64,000 bases of DNA from Mycobacterium sp. MYCO198283 (GCF_021213805.1 NZ_JAJQJI010000005.1:1-64000), one strand, 5' to 3'. Numbered from the stretch's first letter, positions 25,993-36,421 are shown. Notes: generated from the letters alone by a model not told the origin. Translations and numbers: made by a program.

Positions 25993-26090
25993 AGAAAAGG
26001 GACGACCCTCGCCAGGGGGGGAGGAGGCGAGGGTCGTCGTGCATCAACCCCGGGGGGTCGGGCTGATACACACTCGGAACGAGCCGAGTG
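25993..26090 (-). ncRNA. 6C RNA (B11 / ncRv13660-type)
   Basis: The minus strand carries a 5' hairpin (CACTCGG/CCGAGTG, 26071-26090) and a hairpin at 26043-26067 whose loop holds CCCCCC. A 13-bp perfect hairpin at 26001-26038 (GACGACCCTCGCC/GGCGAGGGTCGTC) has a loop of seven Cs and is followed by CCTTTTCT as terminator. Two C-rich loops define the actinobacterial 6C RNA, and M. tuberculosis B11 lies at the same place between Rv3660c and Rv3661. In mycobacteria 6C represses targets through its C-rich loops. Ends are estimated from the promoter and T-run. Confidence 0.9.
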
Positions 26091-26096
26091 GAGCCC

Positions 26097-26102
26097 ACTA
26101 TA
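26097..26102 (-). promoter_or_regulatory. -10 box of the 6C RNA
   Basis: TATAGT on the minus strand lies 6 nt upstream of the proposed RNA 5' end. A TTGCGG about 19 nt further upstream is a candidate -35. Confidence 0.65.
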
Positions 26103-26248
26103 CACACGGGTTTCCGGAACGCCGCAAGCCCTCGCCGAGCCGACGGCAGTGGTCCGCAGCACACCTAACACCGTCTGACATGTGTCTTTCCCTGCCAGTT
26201 TGCGGTCGGTCGCGGAATCGGCGCCGCGGGCGGTCCTATCCTTGGGAC

Positions 26249-27106
26249 GTGACCGCGCCCCGGCCGCAGCCGACCATCGCACCGATTCCCGACGGCATGG
26301 GAGACGGTGACCCGCCAGCCCGCACCGCAGCGTTCTTCGACCTCGACAAGACGGTGATCGCCAGATCGAGCACGCTCGCTTTCAGCAAACCCTTCTTCGC
26401 GCAAGGGCTCCTCAATCGCCGCAGCGTCCTGAAATCGACCTATGCGCATTTCCTGTTCCTGATGTCCGGTGCGGACCACGACCAGATGGACCGCATGCGG
26501 GCCTACGTCACCAAGATGTGCGCCGGGTGGGACGTCGAACAGGTCACCTCGATCGTCAACGAGACGCTGCACGACATCATGGATCCGCTGGTGTTCGCCG
26601 AGGCGGCCGAACTCATCGCCGACCACAAGCTGTGTGGTCGTGACGTCGTCGTCGTCTCGGCCTCCGGCGAGGAAGTCGTCGCGCCGATCGCCCGGGCGCT
26701 CGGCGCAACCCACGCCATGGCCACCCGCATGGTGGTCGAGGACGGCAAGTACACCGGTGAGATCGCCTTCTACTGCTACGGCGAGGGCAAGGCCGAAGCC
26801 ATCCGCGAGCTGGCGGCGCGCGAGGGATATCCGCTGGAGCACTGCTACGCCTACTCCGACTCCATCACCGATCTGCCGATGCTGGAGACGGTCGGACACC
26901 CGACGGTCGTCAACGGCGACCGCGCGCTGCGCCGGGAGGCGGCCGCCCGCGGCTGGCCGACGCTCACCTTCACCAAGCCCGTGTCCCTGCGCGACCGCCT
27001 TCCGGCGCCGTCGAGCGCGGCCGTCGCCACCACCGCGGCGGTCGGCGTCAGTGCGCTGGCGGCCGGCGCGCTCACCTACTCGCTGCTGCGACGCTTCCTG
27101 CCCTGA
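26249..27106 (+). CDS. HAD-IB family phosphatase with C-terminal membrane helix (Rv3661-like)
   Basis: The 285-aa product from GTG 26249 has TATCCT 6 nt upstream, so it is probably leaderless. HAD motif I is AAFFDLDKTVIARSSTL (nucleophile and acid/base Asp). Motif II Ser/Thr lies in VVVVSASGEE, Lys in GEGKAEAIRE, and motif IV in YAYSDSITDLPML. This is the SerB/HAD-IB class acting on small phosphomonoesters; the substrate is not evident. A C-terminal hydrophobic helix (VGVSALAAGALTYSLL) suggests membrane anchoring. It lies between two non-coding RNA genes. Confidence 0.87.
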   Translation: MTAPRPQPTIAPIPDGMGDGDPPARTAAFFDLDKTVIARSSTLAFSKPFFAQGLLNRRSVLKSTYAHFLFLMSGADHDQMDRMRAYVTKMCAGWDVEQVTSIVNETLHDIMDPLVFAEAAELIADHKLCGRDVVVVSASGEEVVAPIARALGATHAMATRMVVEDGKYTGEIAFYCYGEGKAEAIRELAAREGYPLEHCYAYSDSITDLPMLETVGHPTVVNGDRALRREAAARGWPTLTFTKPVSLRDRLPAPSSAAVATTAAVGVSALAAGALTYSLLRRFLP

Positions 27107-27145
27107 CGGCGATTCGCTGCGGCCCGGAAATCGCGGCCGGAACAC

Positions 27146-27174
27146 TTGATGTGACCGCGGTCACGTAGTACAAA
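27146..27174 (+). promoter_or_regulatory. Promoter of the Ms1-like RNA
   Basis: TTGATG (27146-27151), a 17-nt spacer and TACAAA (27169-27174) resemble a vegetative promoter. The spacer includes the palindrome TGACCGCGGTCA. Confidence 0.55.
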
Positions 27175-27180
27175 GGAGGC

Positions 27181-27478
27181 ACGGAGCCCGGGAAGGCCAA
27201 GACCGGTTCGGAAGAGAAGGGCCGGTCTCCCGCAACCGGGTTCCCAGCACGGAGTCAGGTACCCACGCGGAGCACGCCGCGATGATGGCAGAAGCGTTGC
27301 GGGCCTGCGGCATTGCGCATAGCGGACGGTACGGTTGCCCTTTGGGTGGGGCGTCCGCCGTAGCGCAGCGCGATGTCCGCCGAGGCCAACCCACGCAACC
27401 CACAACGCACGCTTGGTAACCGGGCCCCCGTGCTAGCGGGCGGCGAGCCGAATCCTTCGGAGCGCCGCCCGCTTTCAC
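27181..27478 (+). ncRNA. Ms1 / MTS2823-like RNA
   Basis: A ~300-bp stretch without a coding frame begins just after a promoter and ends at a strong terminator (27436-27475). It lies between the HAD phosphatase gene and the Rv3662c-like gene, the place of MTS2823 in M. tuberculosis and its homologue Ms1. Ms1 is an abundant stationary-phase RNA that binds core RNA polymerase lacking sigma factor. Internal pairing such as CCGGTTCGG/CCGGTCTCC-type arms is visible. Identification rests on synteny, size and signals, not alignment. Confidence 0.8.
27436..27475. terminator. Terminator of Ms1-like RNA
   Basis: GCGGGCGGCG (27436-27445) pairs perfectly with CGCCGCCCGC (27463-27472), followed by TTT. 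The convergent gene's stop codon is at 27475-27477, so the hairpin may serve both directions. Confidence 0.8.
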
Positions 27479-28215
27479 TTTGCCGAGGCGGCGATCGACA
27501 TCCCCTCGCGGGCGCCCTCGCGCAACCCGTCGCAGCACAGCAGGATCCACCTGCGCAAGCTGTCCGGACGGCCCGACCCGAACCCTTCCGCGGCGGCCCG
27601 GTAGTCGCCGATGCGGCGCATCCAGTGGACCTCGGGAACGCCCAGGCCGTGCGGGTCCAGTCCGGTGACGATGGTGATCAACCGGGACACCGCCCGCGCG
27701 ACGACACCGTCGGCGGTGCCGAACGGTGCCAGGCTGAGGATCTCGCCGTGCGCCACCGCAGCGAGCACCGGCGCCGGCGCCGTGCTGGTGTCGAGGATGT
27801 TGGCCAGCAGCGCCAGCCGGCCGGCGACGGCGGCGTCGTCGCGCGGCCTGCCCAGCCGCTCGTCGTCGGTCAGATCCGCCGCCGCCAGGCTGTGCAACCG
27901 GGCGAGGGCCTGCATCGGCGCACGCTGCCACACCGAGACCAGGCTCGTGGCGCCGCCCTCGAGGGCCTGTCCGACCCGCAGTGCACCCGCCAGCACCGGC
28001 TCGGCGGCCTCGTCGCCCGTCGGCAGGTGCAGCGAGCCCCCGTCGAGCACCGACGACGACCGGGCGCCCCGCAACGCCGACTCCGCCGCCGACGCCGGCC
28101 AGCCCCGCAGGTTCGTCCGGTGCCGGTGCACCTTGCCGAGCGCCTCCCGGACCTCCTCGCTGGCAGCCGCCACACCGGGCAGTGCGGTCAGCGGGGCCAG
28201 CAGGTCAGCGCTCAC
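27475..28215 (-). CDS. Conserved hypothetical protein (Rv3662c-like)
   Basis: The 246-aa, largely helical protein starts VSADLLAPLTALPGVAAASE. It contains a stretch typical of the actinobacterial Rv3662c group (RRGWP-like LRGWPASAAESALRGARSSS, then AEPVLAGALRVGQALEGGAT). No catalytic motif is apparent. A TACCGT box lies 8 nt before the GTG. It may belong to a Fic-N-like oxidoreductase-type family, but this is a weak impression. Function is unknown. Confidence 0.7.
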   Translation of the reverse strand: MSADLLAPLTALPGVAAASEEVREALGKVHRHRTNLRGWPASAAESALRGARSSSVLDGGSLHLPTGDEAAEPVLAGALRVGQALEGGATSLVSVWQRAPMQALARLHSLAAADLTDDERLGRPRDDAAVAGRLALLANILDTSTAPAPVLAAVAHGEILSLAPFGTADGVVARAVSRLITIVTGLDPHGLGVPEVHWMRRIGDYRAAAEGFGSGRPDSLRRWILLCCDGLREGAREGMSIAASAK

Positions 28216-28319
28216 GGCCGGTCACGGTACGCGCCCAGGCGCCGCGAGCGGTACCGGCGTGCGCAGCGGTCCGCCAATACCCACCGACGTCACCGGGTGC
28301 GTGACTAGGCTCAGAAGGC

Positions 28320-30284
<1,965 letters not shown>

Positions 30285-30296
30285 CCCCGCGAAATC

Positions 30297-30339
30297 GAAT
30301 TCCCGGTCGTGTTTTGCGCGATTCGACGACCGGGAATTC
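30297..30339. terminator. Long perfect hairpin downstream of acsA
   Basis: GAATTCCCGGTCGT (30297-30310) and ACGACCGGGAATTC (30326-30339) form a 14-bp perfect stem with a 15-nt loop. The pairing extends imperfectly into CGAAA/TTTCG on both sides. It separates the convergent acsA and protease genes and probably terminates both. Confidence 0.75.
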
Positions 30340-30363
30340 GGTTTCGGCGCGCAAAGGGGGGCG

Positions 30364-31050
30364 TCAGGCGACCGGCCGGAAGCCCGCGCCGGCACGGTTC
30401 TTGGCCGCCATGTCGGCGAGCTGGGCGTTGATGGACATGGTGACCGCCGGGGTGTGCAGCGGCACGTACTTCACCACGCACGTCGGCAGGGCATCGCTGA
30501 AGGCGCCGTGGATCATGCCGACCAGCCGGTTGTTCACGGTGACCGGCGCGCCGGAGTCGCCGGGCTGCCCGCAGACCTGGTTGAGGATGGTGCCCGGCTG
30601 TTCGCCCGGCCCCCACGTCACGCCGCAGGTGTAGCCGGTGGTGCGGCCGAGCTTGCAGGCGACCTCACCGAACGCCGGGTCGGGTCCCAGACCGGCGATG
30701 GTGAACCCGTCGTAGGTGGACACCGGGGCCACCAGCGCCGGGTCGAATTCGACGACGGCGTAGTCCAGCCCCTCGTTGCCGGCGACCATCGTGCCGATGG
30801 TGCCGCGGTCGCGGGCCGCCTCGGCGGCCACCGCCGCACCGGGGCCGCCGCAGTGCGCCGAGGTGAACCCGACGAGCTTGCCGCGGTTGTCGGTGCCGAT
30901 GGCGGTCAGCGTGCACAGCGACGAGTTGTCGACGACGATGCCCGCGCCGCCGCCCAGGGGAACACGCCCGTCGGCCGCGCTCGCCGGCGCAGCGAGCAGG
31001 CCGATCACCAGAAGCGTTGCGGCGGCGAGGATGTGGCAGGCGGTCCGCAC
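30364..31050 (-). CDS. Secreted chymotrypsin-like serine protease (Rv3668c-like)
   Basis: The 228-aa product has a signal peptide (MRTACHILAAATLLVIGLLA, cleavage after ASA). The S1-fold triad is visible: His in GFTSAHCGGPG, Asp in GLDYAVVEFDP and Ser in GQPGDSGAPVTV. Cys pairs around His and in YTCGVTWG and PTCVVKYV would form disulfides. It is a predicted exported protease, and the counterpart is Rv3668c. No propeptide-type long insertion is visible, so substrate specificity is unknown. Confidence 0.88.
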   Translation of the reverse strand: MRTACHILAAATLLVIGLLAAPASAADGRVPLGGGAGIVVDNSSLCTLTAIGTDNRGKLVGFTSAHCGGPGAAVAAEAARDRGTIGTMVAGNEGLDYAVVEFDPALVAPVSTYDGFTIAGLGPDPAFGEVACKLGRTTGYTCGVTWGPGEQPGTILNQVCGQPGDSGAPVTVNNRLVGMIHGAFSDALPTCVVKYVPLHTPAVTMSINAQLADMAAKNRAGAGFRPVA

Positions 31051-31239
31051 GGCTTACCTCCTGCCCAGACCCATCCCCGCGGATGACGTCGTCACCATCG
31101 TAGCGAGGTCACAGCAGCACCAACCGTCCCAGCGTCGGCGGCGTGAGCCACGACCACCCTCGTCGCCGGGGACCGCACGTGGCAACATAAGCCGCGACGA
31201 CGCAGCAGCGATCACGTCGACCGCGGGAAGGAACCGTCT

Positions 31240-31749
31240 GTGAGCAATGGTGACCGCAAGAGCAACGTGCCCACCACCGTCACCTCCATTCCGCTGACCG
31301 ACCCGCACGCGGTGTCCGCCGACCCGTCCATCGGCGAGCTCGTCAAGGACGCCACCACCCAGGTGTCGACGCTGGTCCGCGCGGAGGTCGAGCTCGCCAA
31401 GGCCGAGCTGGTCCGCGACATCAAGAAGGGCCTCACCGGCAGCGTCTTCTTCATCGGCGCGCTGGTCATCCTGTTCTACTCGACGTTCTTCTTCTTCTTC
31501 TTCCTCGCCTCGCTGCTCGACACCTGGCTGTGGACGTGGGTCTCCTACCTCATCGTGTTCGGCATCATGGTCGTGGTGACGGCGCTGCTCGCGCTGTTCG
31601 GCTACCTCAAGGTGCGCCGGATCCGCGGCCCGCAGCAGACCATCAAGTCCGTCAAGGAGACACGCGACGCCTTCACCTCGCCGGACCGCAGGTCGCTGCC
31701 GGCGCAGGCCGCCGCGAAGGAGACCGCCACCGATCCGTCGGGCTGGTAG
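31240..31749 (+). CDS. Membrane protein of the phage-holin-X/DUF1469-like family (Rv3669-like)
   Basis: The 169-aa product starts at GTG 31240 after GGAAGGAACC. An amphipathic cytoplasmic helix (IGELVKDATTQVSTLVRAEV, then ELAKAELVRDIKKG) precedes two close membrane helices (FFIGALVILFYSTFFFFFFL and YLIVFGIMVVVTALLALFGY) and a basic tail. This is the actinobacterial holin-X-like family found in chromosomes, not evidence of a prophage. It lies just upstream of the ephE-like gene. Confidence 0.85.
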   Translation: MSNGDRKSNVPTTVTSIPLTDPHAVSADPSIGELVKDATTQVSTLVRAEVELAKAELVRDIKKGLTGSVFFIGALVILFYSTFFFFFFLASLLDTWLWTWVSYLIVFGIMVVVTALLALFGYLKVRRIRGPQQTIKSVKETRDAFTSPDRRSLPAQAAAKETATDPSGW

Positions 31750-31769
31750 GCCGGCGCCGGGGATCGTCG

Positions 31770-32753
31770 GTGGGGCTGCGCAGCCGTCGCCGCGGCGGCG
31801 GGCCGCCGCCCGACCCGTCGTCGGTGCGCATCGGCGGTCCGTGGCGTCACTTCGACGTACACGCCAACGGCATCCGGTTCCACGTCGTCGAGGCGCTTGC
31901 CGACGGCGACCCGACCCCGCCGACGTCGCGCCCGCTGGTCGTCATGCTGCACGGCTTCGGTTCGTTCTGGTGGTCGTGGCGACACCAGCTGCGGGGGCTG
32001 CGCGGCGTCCGGGCGGTGGCGGTGGATCTGCGCGGCTACGGCGGCAGCGACAAGCCGCCGCGCGGCTACGACGGCTGGACGCTCGCCGGTGACACCGCCG
32101 GGCTGGTCCGGGCGCTCGGGCATTCGCAGGCCACGCTGATCGGCCACGCCGACGGCGGGCTGGTGTGCTGGGCGACGTCGGTGCTGCACCGCCGGGCGGT
32201 CCGCGCGATCGGGCTGGTGAGCTCACCGCATCCGGCGGCGTTGCGCGCGTCGGCGCTGACCCGCCGCGACCAGGGGTACGCGCTGCTGCCGTCGCTGTTG
32301 CGCTACCAGCTTCCGCGCTGGCCCGAGCGGACGCTGACGCGCGACGACGCCGCGGAGCTCGAGCGGCTGGTGCGCAGCCGGTCCGGCCCCGACTGGCCGA
32401 CGACGCCGGACTTCGCCGAGACGATGACGCACCTGCGGCGCGCGGTGCGCATCCCGTCGGCGGCGCACTGCGCGCTGGAGTACCAGCGGTGGGCGGTGCG
32501 CAGTCAGCTCCGCACCGAAGGGTGGCGCTTCATGCGGTCGATGCACCGCGATCTTCCGGTGCCCATGCTGCACATGCGGGGCGAGCTCGATCCCTACGTG
32601 CTGGCCGACCCGGTCGACCGCTCGCGCCGATTCGCGCCCGACGGGCGGTACGTCGCGATCGCCGGCGCGGGACACTACAGCCACGAGGAGTGCCCCGACG
32701 CCGTCAACGGGCACCTGTCGAGGTTCCTGGCGCAGGTCTACGGGCCGCGTTAG
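31770..32753 (+). CDS. ephE: Alpha/beta-hydrolase, epoxide-hydrolase type (Rv3670/EphE-like)
   Basis: The 327-aa product starts at GTG 31770. Oxyanion loop HGFGSFWWSW, nucleophile elbow TLIGHADGGLVCW with Asp as nucleophile, acid in MRGELDPYVLA and base His in GAGHYSHEE fit epoxide hydrolases. The cap domain lies in between. Length equals that expected for Rv3670. Its stop overlaps that of the convergent marP gene. The physiological substrate is unknown; lipid epoxides are a guess from the family. Confidence 0.85.
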   Translation: MGLRSRRRGGGPPPDPSSVRIGGPWRHFDVHANGIRFHVVEALADGDPTPPTSRPLVVMLHGFGSFWWSWRHQLRGLRGVRAVAVDLRGYGGSDKPPRGYDGWTLAGDTAGLVRALGHSQATLIGHADGGLVCWATSVLHRRAVRAIGLVSSPHPAALRASALTRRDQGYALLPSLLRYQLPRWPERTLTRDDAAELERLVRSRSGPDWPTTPDFAETMTHLRRAVRIPSAAHCALEYQRWAVRSQLRTEGWRFMRSMHRDLPVPMLHMRGELDPYVLADPVDRSRRFAPDGRYVAIAGAGHYSHEECPDAVNGHLSRFLAQVYGPR

Positions 32754-33937
32754 CCGACGCAGGCGCCGGTGTCCACCGCCTGGGTGTTGGCCGCCCTGGC
32801 CCGCTGCGGGCCGATCTCCTGGGCGGTGAGCACGAAGCCGGTGTCGGCGTCGTCGACCGCGGCGCCGAAGACCACGCCGAGCACTTGGCCCTGCGCGTCG
32901 ATCAGCGGTCCGCCGGAGTTCCCCTGCCGCACGGTGCCGCGGATGGTGTACACCTGCCGCGTCACGGTGGTGGTCCGGTAGATGTCGGGGCCGTTGAGCG
33001 GCAGGATGTCGCGGATGCGGGCCGGGGTGGCGGTGAACGCGCCGCCGCCGGGGTAGCCGAGCACGACGGCGCTGTCGCCCGTCTCGGCGGGTTCGGGTGC
33101 GAACGGCAGCGGCGGCGCCGTCAGGTCCGGGACGCTGAGAATCGAGATGTCGGCGCCCGGGTCGTAGGACACCACGGTGGCGTCGTAGGTCTGGCCGCCG
33201 GATTCGACGGTCACCCGCTGCGAGCCGGCGACGACGTGCGCGTTCGACATGACGCGGTGCGGTTCGAAGACGAAGCCGGTGCCTTCGAGCAGCTTGTGGC
33301 ACACATCCGCCACGCCCTGGATCTTGACGACGCTGGCCTGGGCGTTGGCGACGACCGGCGAGTTCTGCAGCGCCGGATCAGGCACGTCGACGTTGACGAT
33401 CGGCGTGCGGCTGAACGGCTCCAGCACATTGGGCAGGCCCGACTCGTTGAGCAGCGCCGAGAGCCGGTTCGGCACGGAGCGAAGCCACGGCGGCGCCACC
33501 CCGTCGACCTCGGCGAGCACCTTCGAGCCCTTGACGGCGGCCGCCAGCGCCGGCTGGCCGCTCGACGTCAGCGGGATGGCGAGCATCCACGCCGCCACCA
33601 GGACCGCGACGAGCTGCAGTCCGACCCCGATGATCGAGTCGACCGTGCGCATCGCCGGGTTGCGGATGGCGCCGCGGACCGCCCGGCCCAGCACCACGCC
33701 CGCCACCTCGCCGACCACCACCAGCGCCAGGATCAGAAACAGCGTCGCGAAGAGCTTGGTGCGCGGGCCGTCGATGTGACTGACCAGGTGCGGCGCCAGC
33801 AGGACACCCGCCACCGCGCCGAGGACGACCCCGACGAAGGACAGCAGCGAGCCGACCGCGCCCGAGCGCCAGCCCGAGACGGCGGCGACGAACGCGATCG
33901 CGAGCACGGCCAGATCGAGCCATTGGGACGACGTCAT
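32750..33937 (-). CDS. marP: Membrane-anchored periplasmic serine protease MarP
   Basis: The 395-aa product has four N-terminal membrane helices (residues ~1-125, CvpA-like). A periplasmic trypsin-fold domain follows with His in RVMSNAHVVAGS (~235), Asp in PGADISILSVP (~264) and Ser in VRQGNSGGPLID (~343). Cys pairs near VCHKLLEG and the C-terminal TGACVG are present. M. tuberculosis MarP (Rv3671c) is required for acid and oxidative-stress survival and cleaves peptidoglycan hydrolase RipA. The ATG overlaps the stop of the NUDIX gene (ATGA), so it ends an operon with nth. Confidence 0.93.
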   Translation of the reverse strand: MTSSQWLDLAVLAIAFVAAVSGWRSGAVGSLLSFVGVVLGAVAGVLLAPHLVSHIDGPRTKLFATLFLILALVVVGEVAGVVLGRAVRGAIRNPAMRTVDSIIGVGLQLVAVLVAAWMLAIPLTSSGQPALAAAVKGSKVLAEVDGVAPPWLRSVPNRLSALLNESGLPNVLEPFSRTPIVNVDVPDPALQNSPVVANAQASVVKIQGVADVCHKLLEGTGFVFEPHRVMSNAHVVAGSQRVTVESGGQTYDATVVSYDPGADISILSVPDLTAPPLPFAPEPAETGDSAVVLGYPGGGAFTATPARIRDILPLNGPDIYRTTTVTRQVYTIRGTVRQGNSGGPLIDAQGQVLGVVFGAAVDDADTGFVLTAQEIGPQRARAANTQAVDTGACVG

Positions 33938-34716
33938 CGTTGGGCCTCACCGTAGCCGCCGCCCGCCGAGCCCGAACCGACCAGGGACATCGCGGCGTCG
34001 AGCTCGAGCACCCTTTCGGTGTCCCACGGCTGCGCCCAGCCCGCGACGTCGAGCAGCGCGGCGATCACCTGACCGGTGAAGCCCCACACCAGCATCTGGT
34101 TCAGCAGGAACGCCGGCCCCGCGAACCGCCGGCCGGCGCCGCCCCGGTAGACCGTCAGCCGGTTCTCGGGGTTGACGAACGCGCGCACCGGGACCCGCGT
34201 GACGACGGCCGTCTCCGCCTCGTCGACCACGGCGACCGGCCCCGGATCGGTGGCGTAGGCGAGCACCGGCACGACGTGGAAGCCCGACGGCGGGATGTAC
34301 ATCTTCTCCAGCGTCGCGAGCGGCGTGACCCGCGTGGTGTCGAGCCCGGTCTCCTCGGTGGCCTCGCGGAAGGCGGTCGCGACGGGCCCGTCGTCCTCGG
34401 GGTCGGCGGCCCCGCCCGGGAACGCGGCCTGGCCGGCGTGGTGGCGCAGCGACGACGCCCGGACGGTCAGCAGCAGGTCCGCGTCGTCGGGCAGGCCGCC
34501 GTCGGCGTCAGCCGGTCCGGAGAACAGCGCCAACACCGCGGCGTCGCGGCGCGAGCCGGTGACCGTCGCGGCCGCGTTGGCCGTGGTGATGGCCGCCATC
34601 ACGTCGGCCGGCACCCGCTTGCGGTAGGCCTTCCGGACGTCGGAGGCGCGGTCGACGAGCGGTCGCAGCCAGGGCGGCGCGGCGTCGGGCGCCAGCGCCG
34701 GAGAGGCTCCGCTCAC
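33934..34716 (-). CDS. NUDIX hydrolase, CoA-pyrophosphatase type (Rv3672c-like)
   Basis: The 260-aa product from GTG 34716 overlaps the thioredoxin stop (GTGA). The Nudix box is GGAADPEDDGPVATAFREAT followed by EETGLD. It is preceded by LLTVRASSLRHHAGQAAFPG, matching the UPF0035/CoA-pyrophosphatase signature (LLTxR, then GxxxFPGG). It probably hydrolyses CoA or related dinucleotides. It sits in the same operon as nth and marP. Confidence 0.88.
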   Translation of the reverse strand: MSGASPALAPDAAPPWLRPLVDRASDVRKAYRKRVPADVMAAITTANAAATVTGSRRDAAVLALFSGPADADGGLPDDADLLLTVRASSLRHHAGQAAFPGGAADPEDDGPVATAFREATEETGLDTTRVTPLATLEKMYIPPSGFHVVPVLAYATDPGPVAVVDEAETAVVTRVPVRAFVNPENRLTVYRGGAGRRFAGPAFLLNQMLVWGFTGQVIAALLDVAGWAQPWDTERVLELDAAMSLVGSGSAGGGYGEAQR

Positions 34717-35351
34717 GGTGCTCCACCTCGCTGCTCGTCGACGGCGGCCGCGATCTCGTCGGCGTCGGAGAAGGCCCGCGGCAGGATTGCGGTCACGGTA
34801 CCGTCCGCCGCCAGCAGCACGGTCGCAGGCATCACGTTGGGCACCCGCAGCGCGGCGGCGATGCGGCGATCGCCGTCGGCGAGCGTCGGCAGCCGCACAC
34901 CCAGCTCGGCCAGCATGGTCAGCGCCGCCAGCTCGTCGGGGTCCTGGTGCACCGTCACGACGGTGACGGCGTCGCCGACCCGCCGCTGGTACTCGGCCAT
35001 CGCGGGCAGCTCGTCGCGGCACGGCCCGCACCAGTACGCCCACAGGTTGAGCACGACGGTCCGGCCGGCGACCAGCCGGCCGACGTCGACAGGGCGGCCG
35101 TCGGCGGCACAGGTCAGCAACAGGGCGCGCAGCGCCGCCGGGCCGTTGCCGTTGCCCAATGGCGGACACGGTGCGAGGTCGGCCCGTTGCCGGGCGGCGG
35201 CCAGGGCGGCCGGGTCCGCACGCGCAGGCCGCTGCGCTGCGGGCCCCTGGCCGGTGTTCCCAGCGTCGGGGCGCAGTTCGGCGAGCAGCGCGATCGCCAT
35301 CGCCGCGACGAGCACCAACACGGCCACGGTCCAGCGTGTCGTCCTCGACAT
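34713..35351 (-). CDS. Membrane-anchored thioredoxin-like protein (Rv3673c-like)
   Basis: The 212-aa product has an N-terminal signal anchor (WTVAVLVLVAAMAIALLAEL). An outside TlpA/ResA-type thioredoxin domain has the active site LNLWAYWCGPCRDELPAM and a cis-Pro region VPNVMPATVLL. Two additional Cys (APCPPLG and LLTCAADG) flank the domain. It is a probable extracytoplasmic thiol-disulfide oxidoreductase. The ATG is 10 nt after the nth stop. Confidence 0.9.
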   Translation of the reverse strand: MSRTTRWTVAVLVLVAAMAIALLAELRPDAGNTGQGPAAQRPARADPAALAAARQRADLAPCPPLGNGNGPAALRALLLTCAADGRPVDVGRLVAGRTVVLNLWAYWCGPCRDELPAMAEYQRRVGDAVTVVTVHQDPDELAALTMLAELGVRLPTLADGDRRIAAALRVPNVMPATVLLAADGTVTAILPRAFSDADEIAAAVDEQRGGAP

Positions 35352-35361
35352 GACCGGCGCG

Positions 35362-36141
35362 CTACAACCCCGCCAGCGCCAGCAGGTGCTCGGTCTCCGG
35401 GCCCTTGACCAGCGCGGCCGCGGTCGCCTTGGCGGTGGGCCCGATGCCGTAGGACGGGCAGTCCTTCGCCAGCACGCAGACACCGCAGGCGGGTTTGCGG
35501 GCGTGGCACACCCGGCGGCCGTGGAAGATCACCCGGTGGCTGAGCAGCGTCCACTCGCTACGTTCGATGAGTTCGCCGACGGCGTGCTCGACCTTCACCG
35601 GATCGGTGTGTTCGGTCCAGCGCCAGCGCCGCACCAGCCGGCCGAAGTGCGTGTCGACGGTGATGCCCGGGATGCCGAACGCGTTGCCGAGGATCACGTT
35701 GGCGGTCTTGCGGCCGACGCCGGGCAGCGTGACCAGCTCCTCGAGCGTCGCGGGCACCTCGCCGTCGAAGCGTTCGACCAGCTCCTGGCCCAGCCGGATG
35801 AGGGCGTTGGCCTTGTTCCGGTAGAACCCGGTCGGCCGCACCAGCTCCTCCAGCTCCGCGCGGTCGGCCTGCGCGTAGTCGAGCGCGGTGCGGTAGCGGG
35901 CGAACAGCGCCGGCGTGGTGCGGTTCACGCCCTTGTCGGTGCTCTGCGCCGACAGGATGGTGGCGACGGTGAGCTCGAGCGGGTTGGTGAAGTCGAGCTC
36001 GCAGTAGACGTGCGGAAAGGCTTGCGCGAGTGTGCGATTCATGCGCCGGGCGCGTCGCACCAAGCCGAGCCGGGTCTCGTTGTCCCAGTTGCGGGCGGCT
36101 TTCCGGCGGGTGGTGGCGCCCGCTGCGTCGCCGTCGGTCAT
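35362..36141 (-). CDS. nth: Endonuclease III (DNA glycosylase/AP lyase)
   Basis: The 259-aa base-excision-repair enzyme removes oxidised pyrimidines. The helix-hairpin-helix with catalytic Lys is [20 protein letters not shown], the catalytic Asp lies in [11 protein letters not shown], and the 4Fe-4S loop is C-x6-C-x2-C-x5-C ([17 protein letters not shown]). TACGCT is 7 nt before the ATG, so it is probably leaderless. It matches Rv3674c and begins the nth-thioredoxin-NUDIX-marP operon. Confidence 0.95.
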   Translation of the reverse strand: MTDGDAAGATTRRKAARNWDNETRLGLVRRARRMNRTLAQAFPHVYCELDFTNPLELTVATILSAQSTDKGVNRTTPALFARYRTALDYAQADRAELEELVRPTGFYRNKANALIRLGQELVERFDGEVPATLEELVTLPGVGRKTANVILGNAFGIPGITVDTHFGRLVRRWRWTEHTDPVKVEHAVGELIERSEWTLLSHRVIFHGRRVCHARKPACGVCVLAKDCPSYGIGPTAKATAAALVKGPETEHLLALAGL

Positions 36142-36220
36142 CCCGATCAGCGTACTGACGGTACGAACCGACCGGCTTTCGTGACCGGGTCGAGACGTCG
36201 GCCCGGTTGAATCCTGCGCT

Positions 36221-36421
36221 ATGACCTGGCTGTTCGTCCTGTTCACCCCGCTGTTGCTGATGGGGGCGACGTTCGGGTTGAACCGATTGGAACAGCACAT
36301 CGGCGAGGCCTCGCGGGACGCGCAGCGGCGCGCCACGCCCGCGGCCGCCGGTGGCCGGGCAGCGCTGTCGGCGCAGGCCAATCCTGGATTTCGGCCGACT
36401 CGCCATCCCGATCCTGTGTAG
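36221..36421 (+). CDS. Small membrane protein (Rv3675-like)
   Basis: The 66-aa product has a single N-terminal helix ([20 protein letters not shown]) followed by a basic and Ala-rich tail. It lies divergent from nth and upstream of crp, where M. tuberculosis has the membrane gene Rv3675. There is no recognised motif. It is shorter than the M. tuberculosis protein as I recall it. Confidence 0.55.
   Translation: MTWLFVLFTPLLLMGATFGLNRLEQHIGEASRDAQRRATPAAAGGRAALSAQANPGFRPTRHPDPV

Noticed and set aside
27181..27478. tmRNA, RNase P RNA or riboswitch in the gap after the HAD phosphatase gene
   Set aside because: No tmRNA tag frame or RNase P core motifs are seen, and the next gene on the same strand is 850 bp away. 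Position and terminator fit Ms1 better.
27161..27931. 256-aa leftward ORF covering the Ms1-like RNA and the end of the Rv3662c-like gene
   Set aside because: It is an Arg/Gly-rich shadow frame with no ribosome site and overlaps a better-supported gene and RNA.
31240..31749. Prophage lysis module, because of the holin-X-like protein
   Set aside because: This family is a normal chromosomal actinobacterial membrane protein; no lysin, integrase or phage structural gene is nearby.
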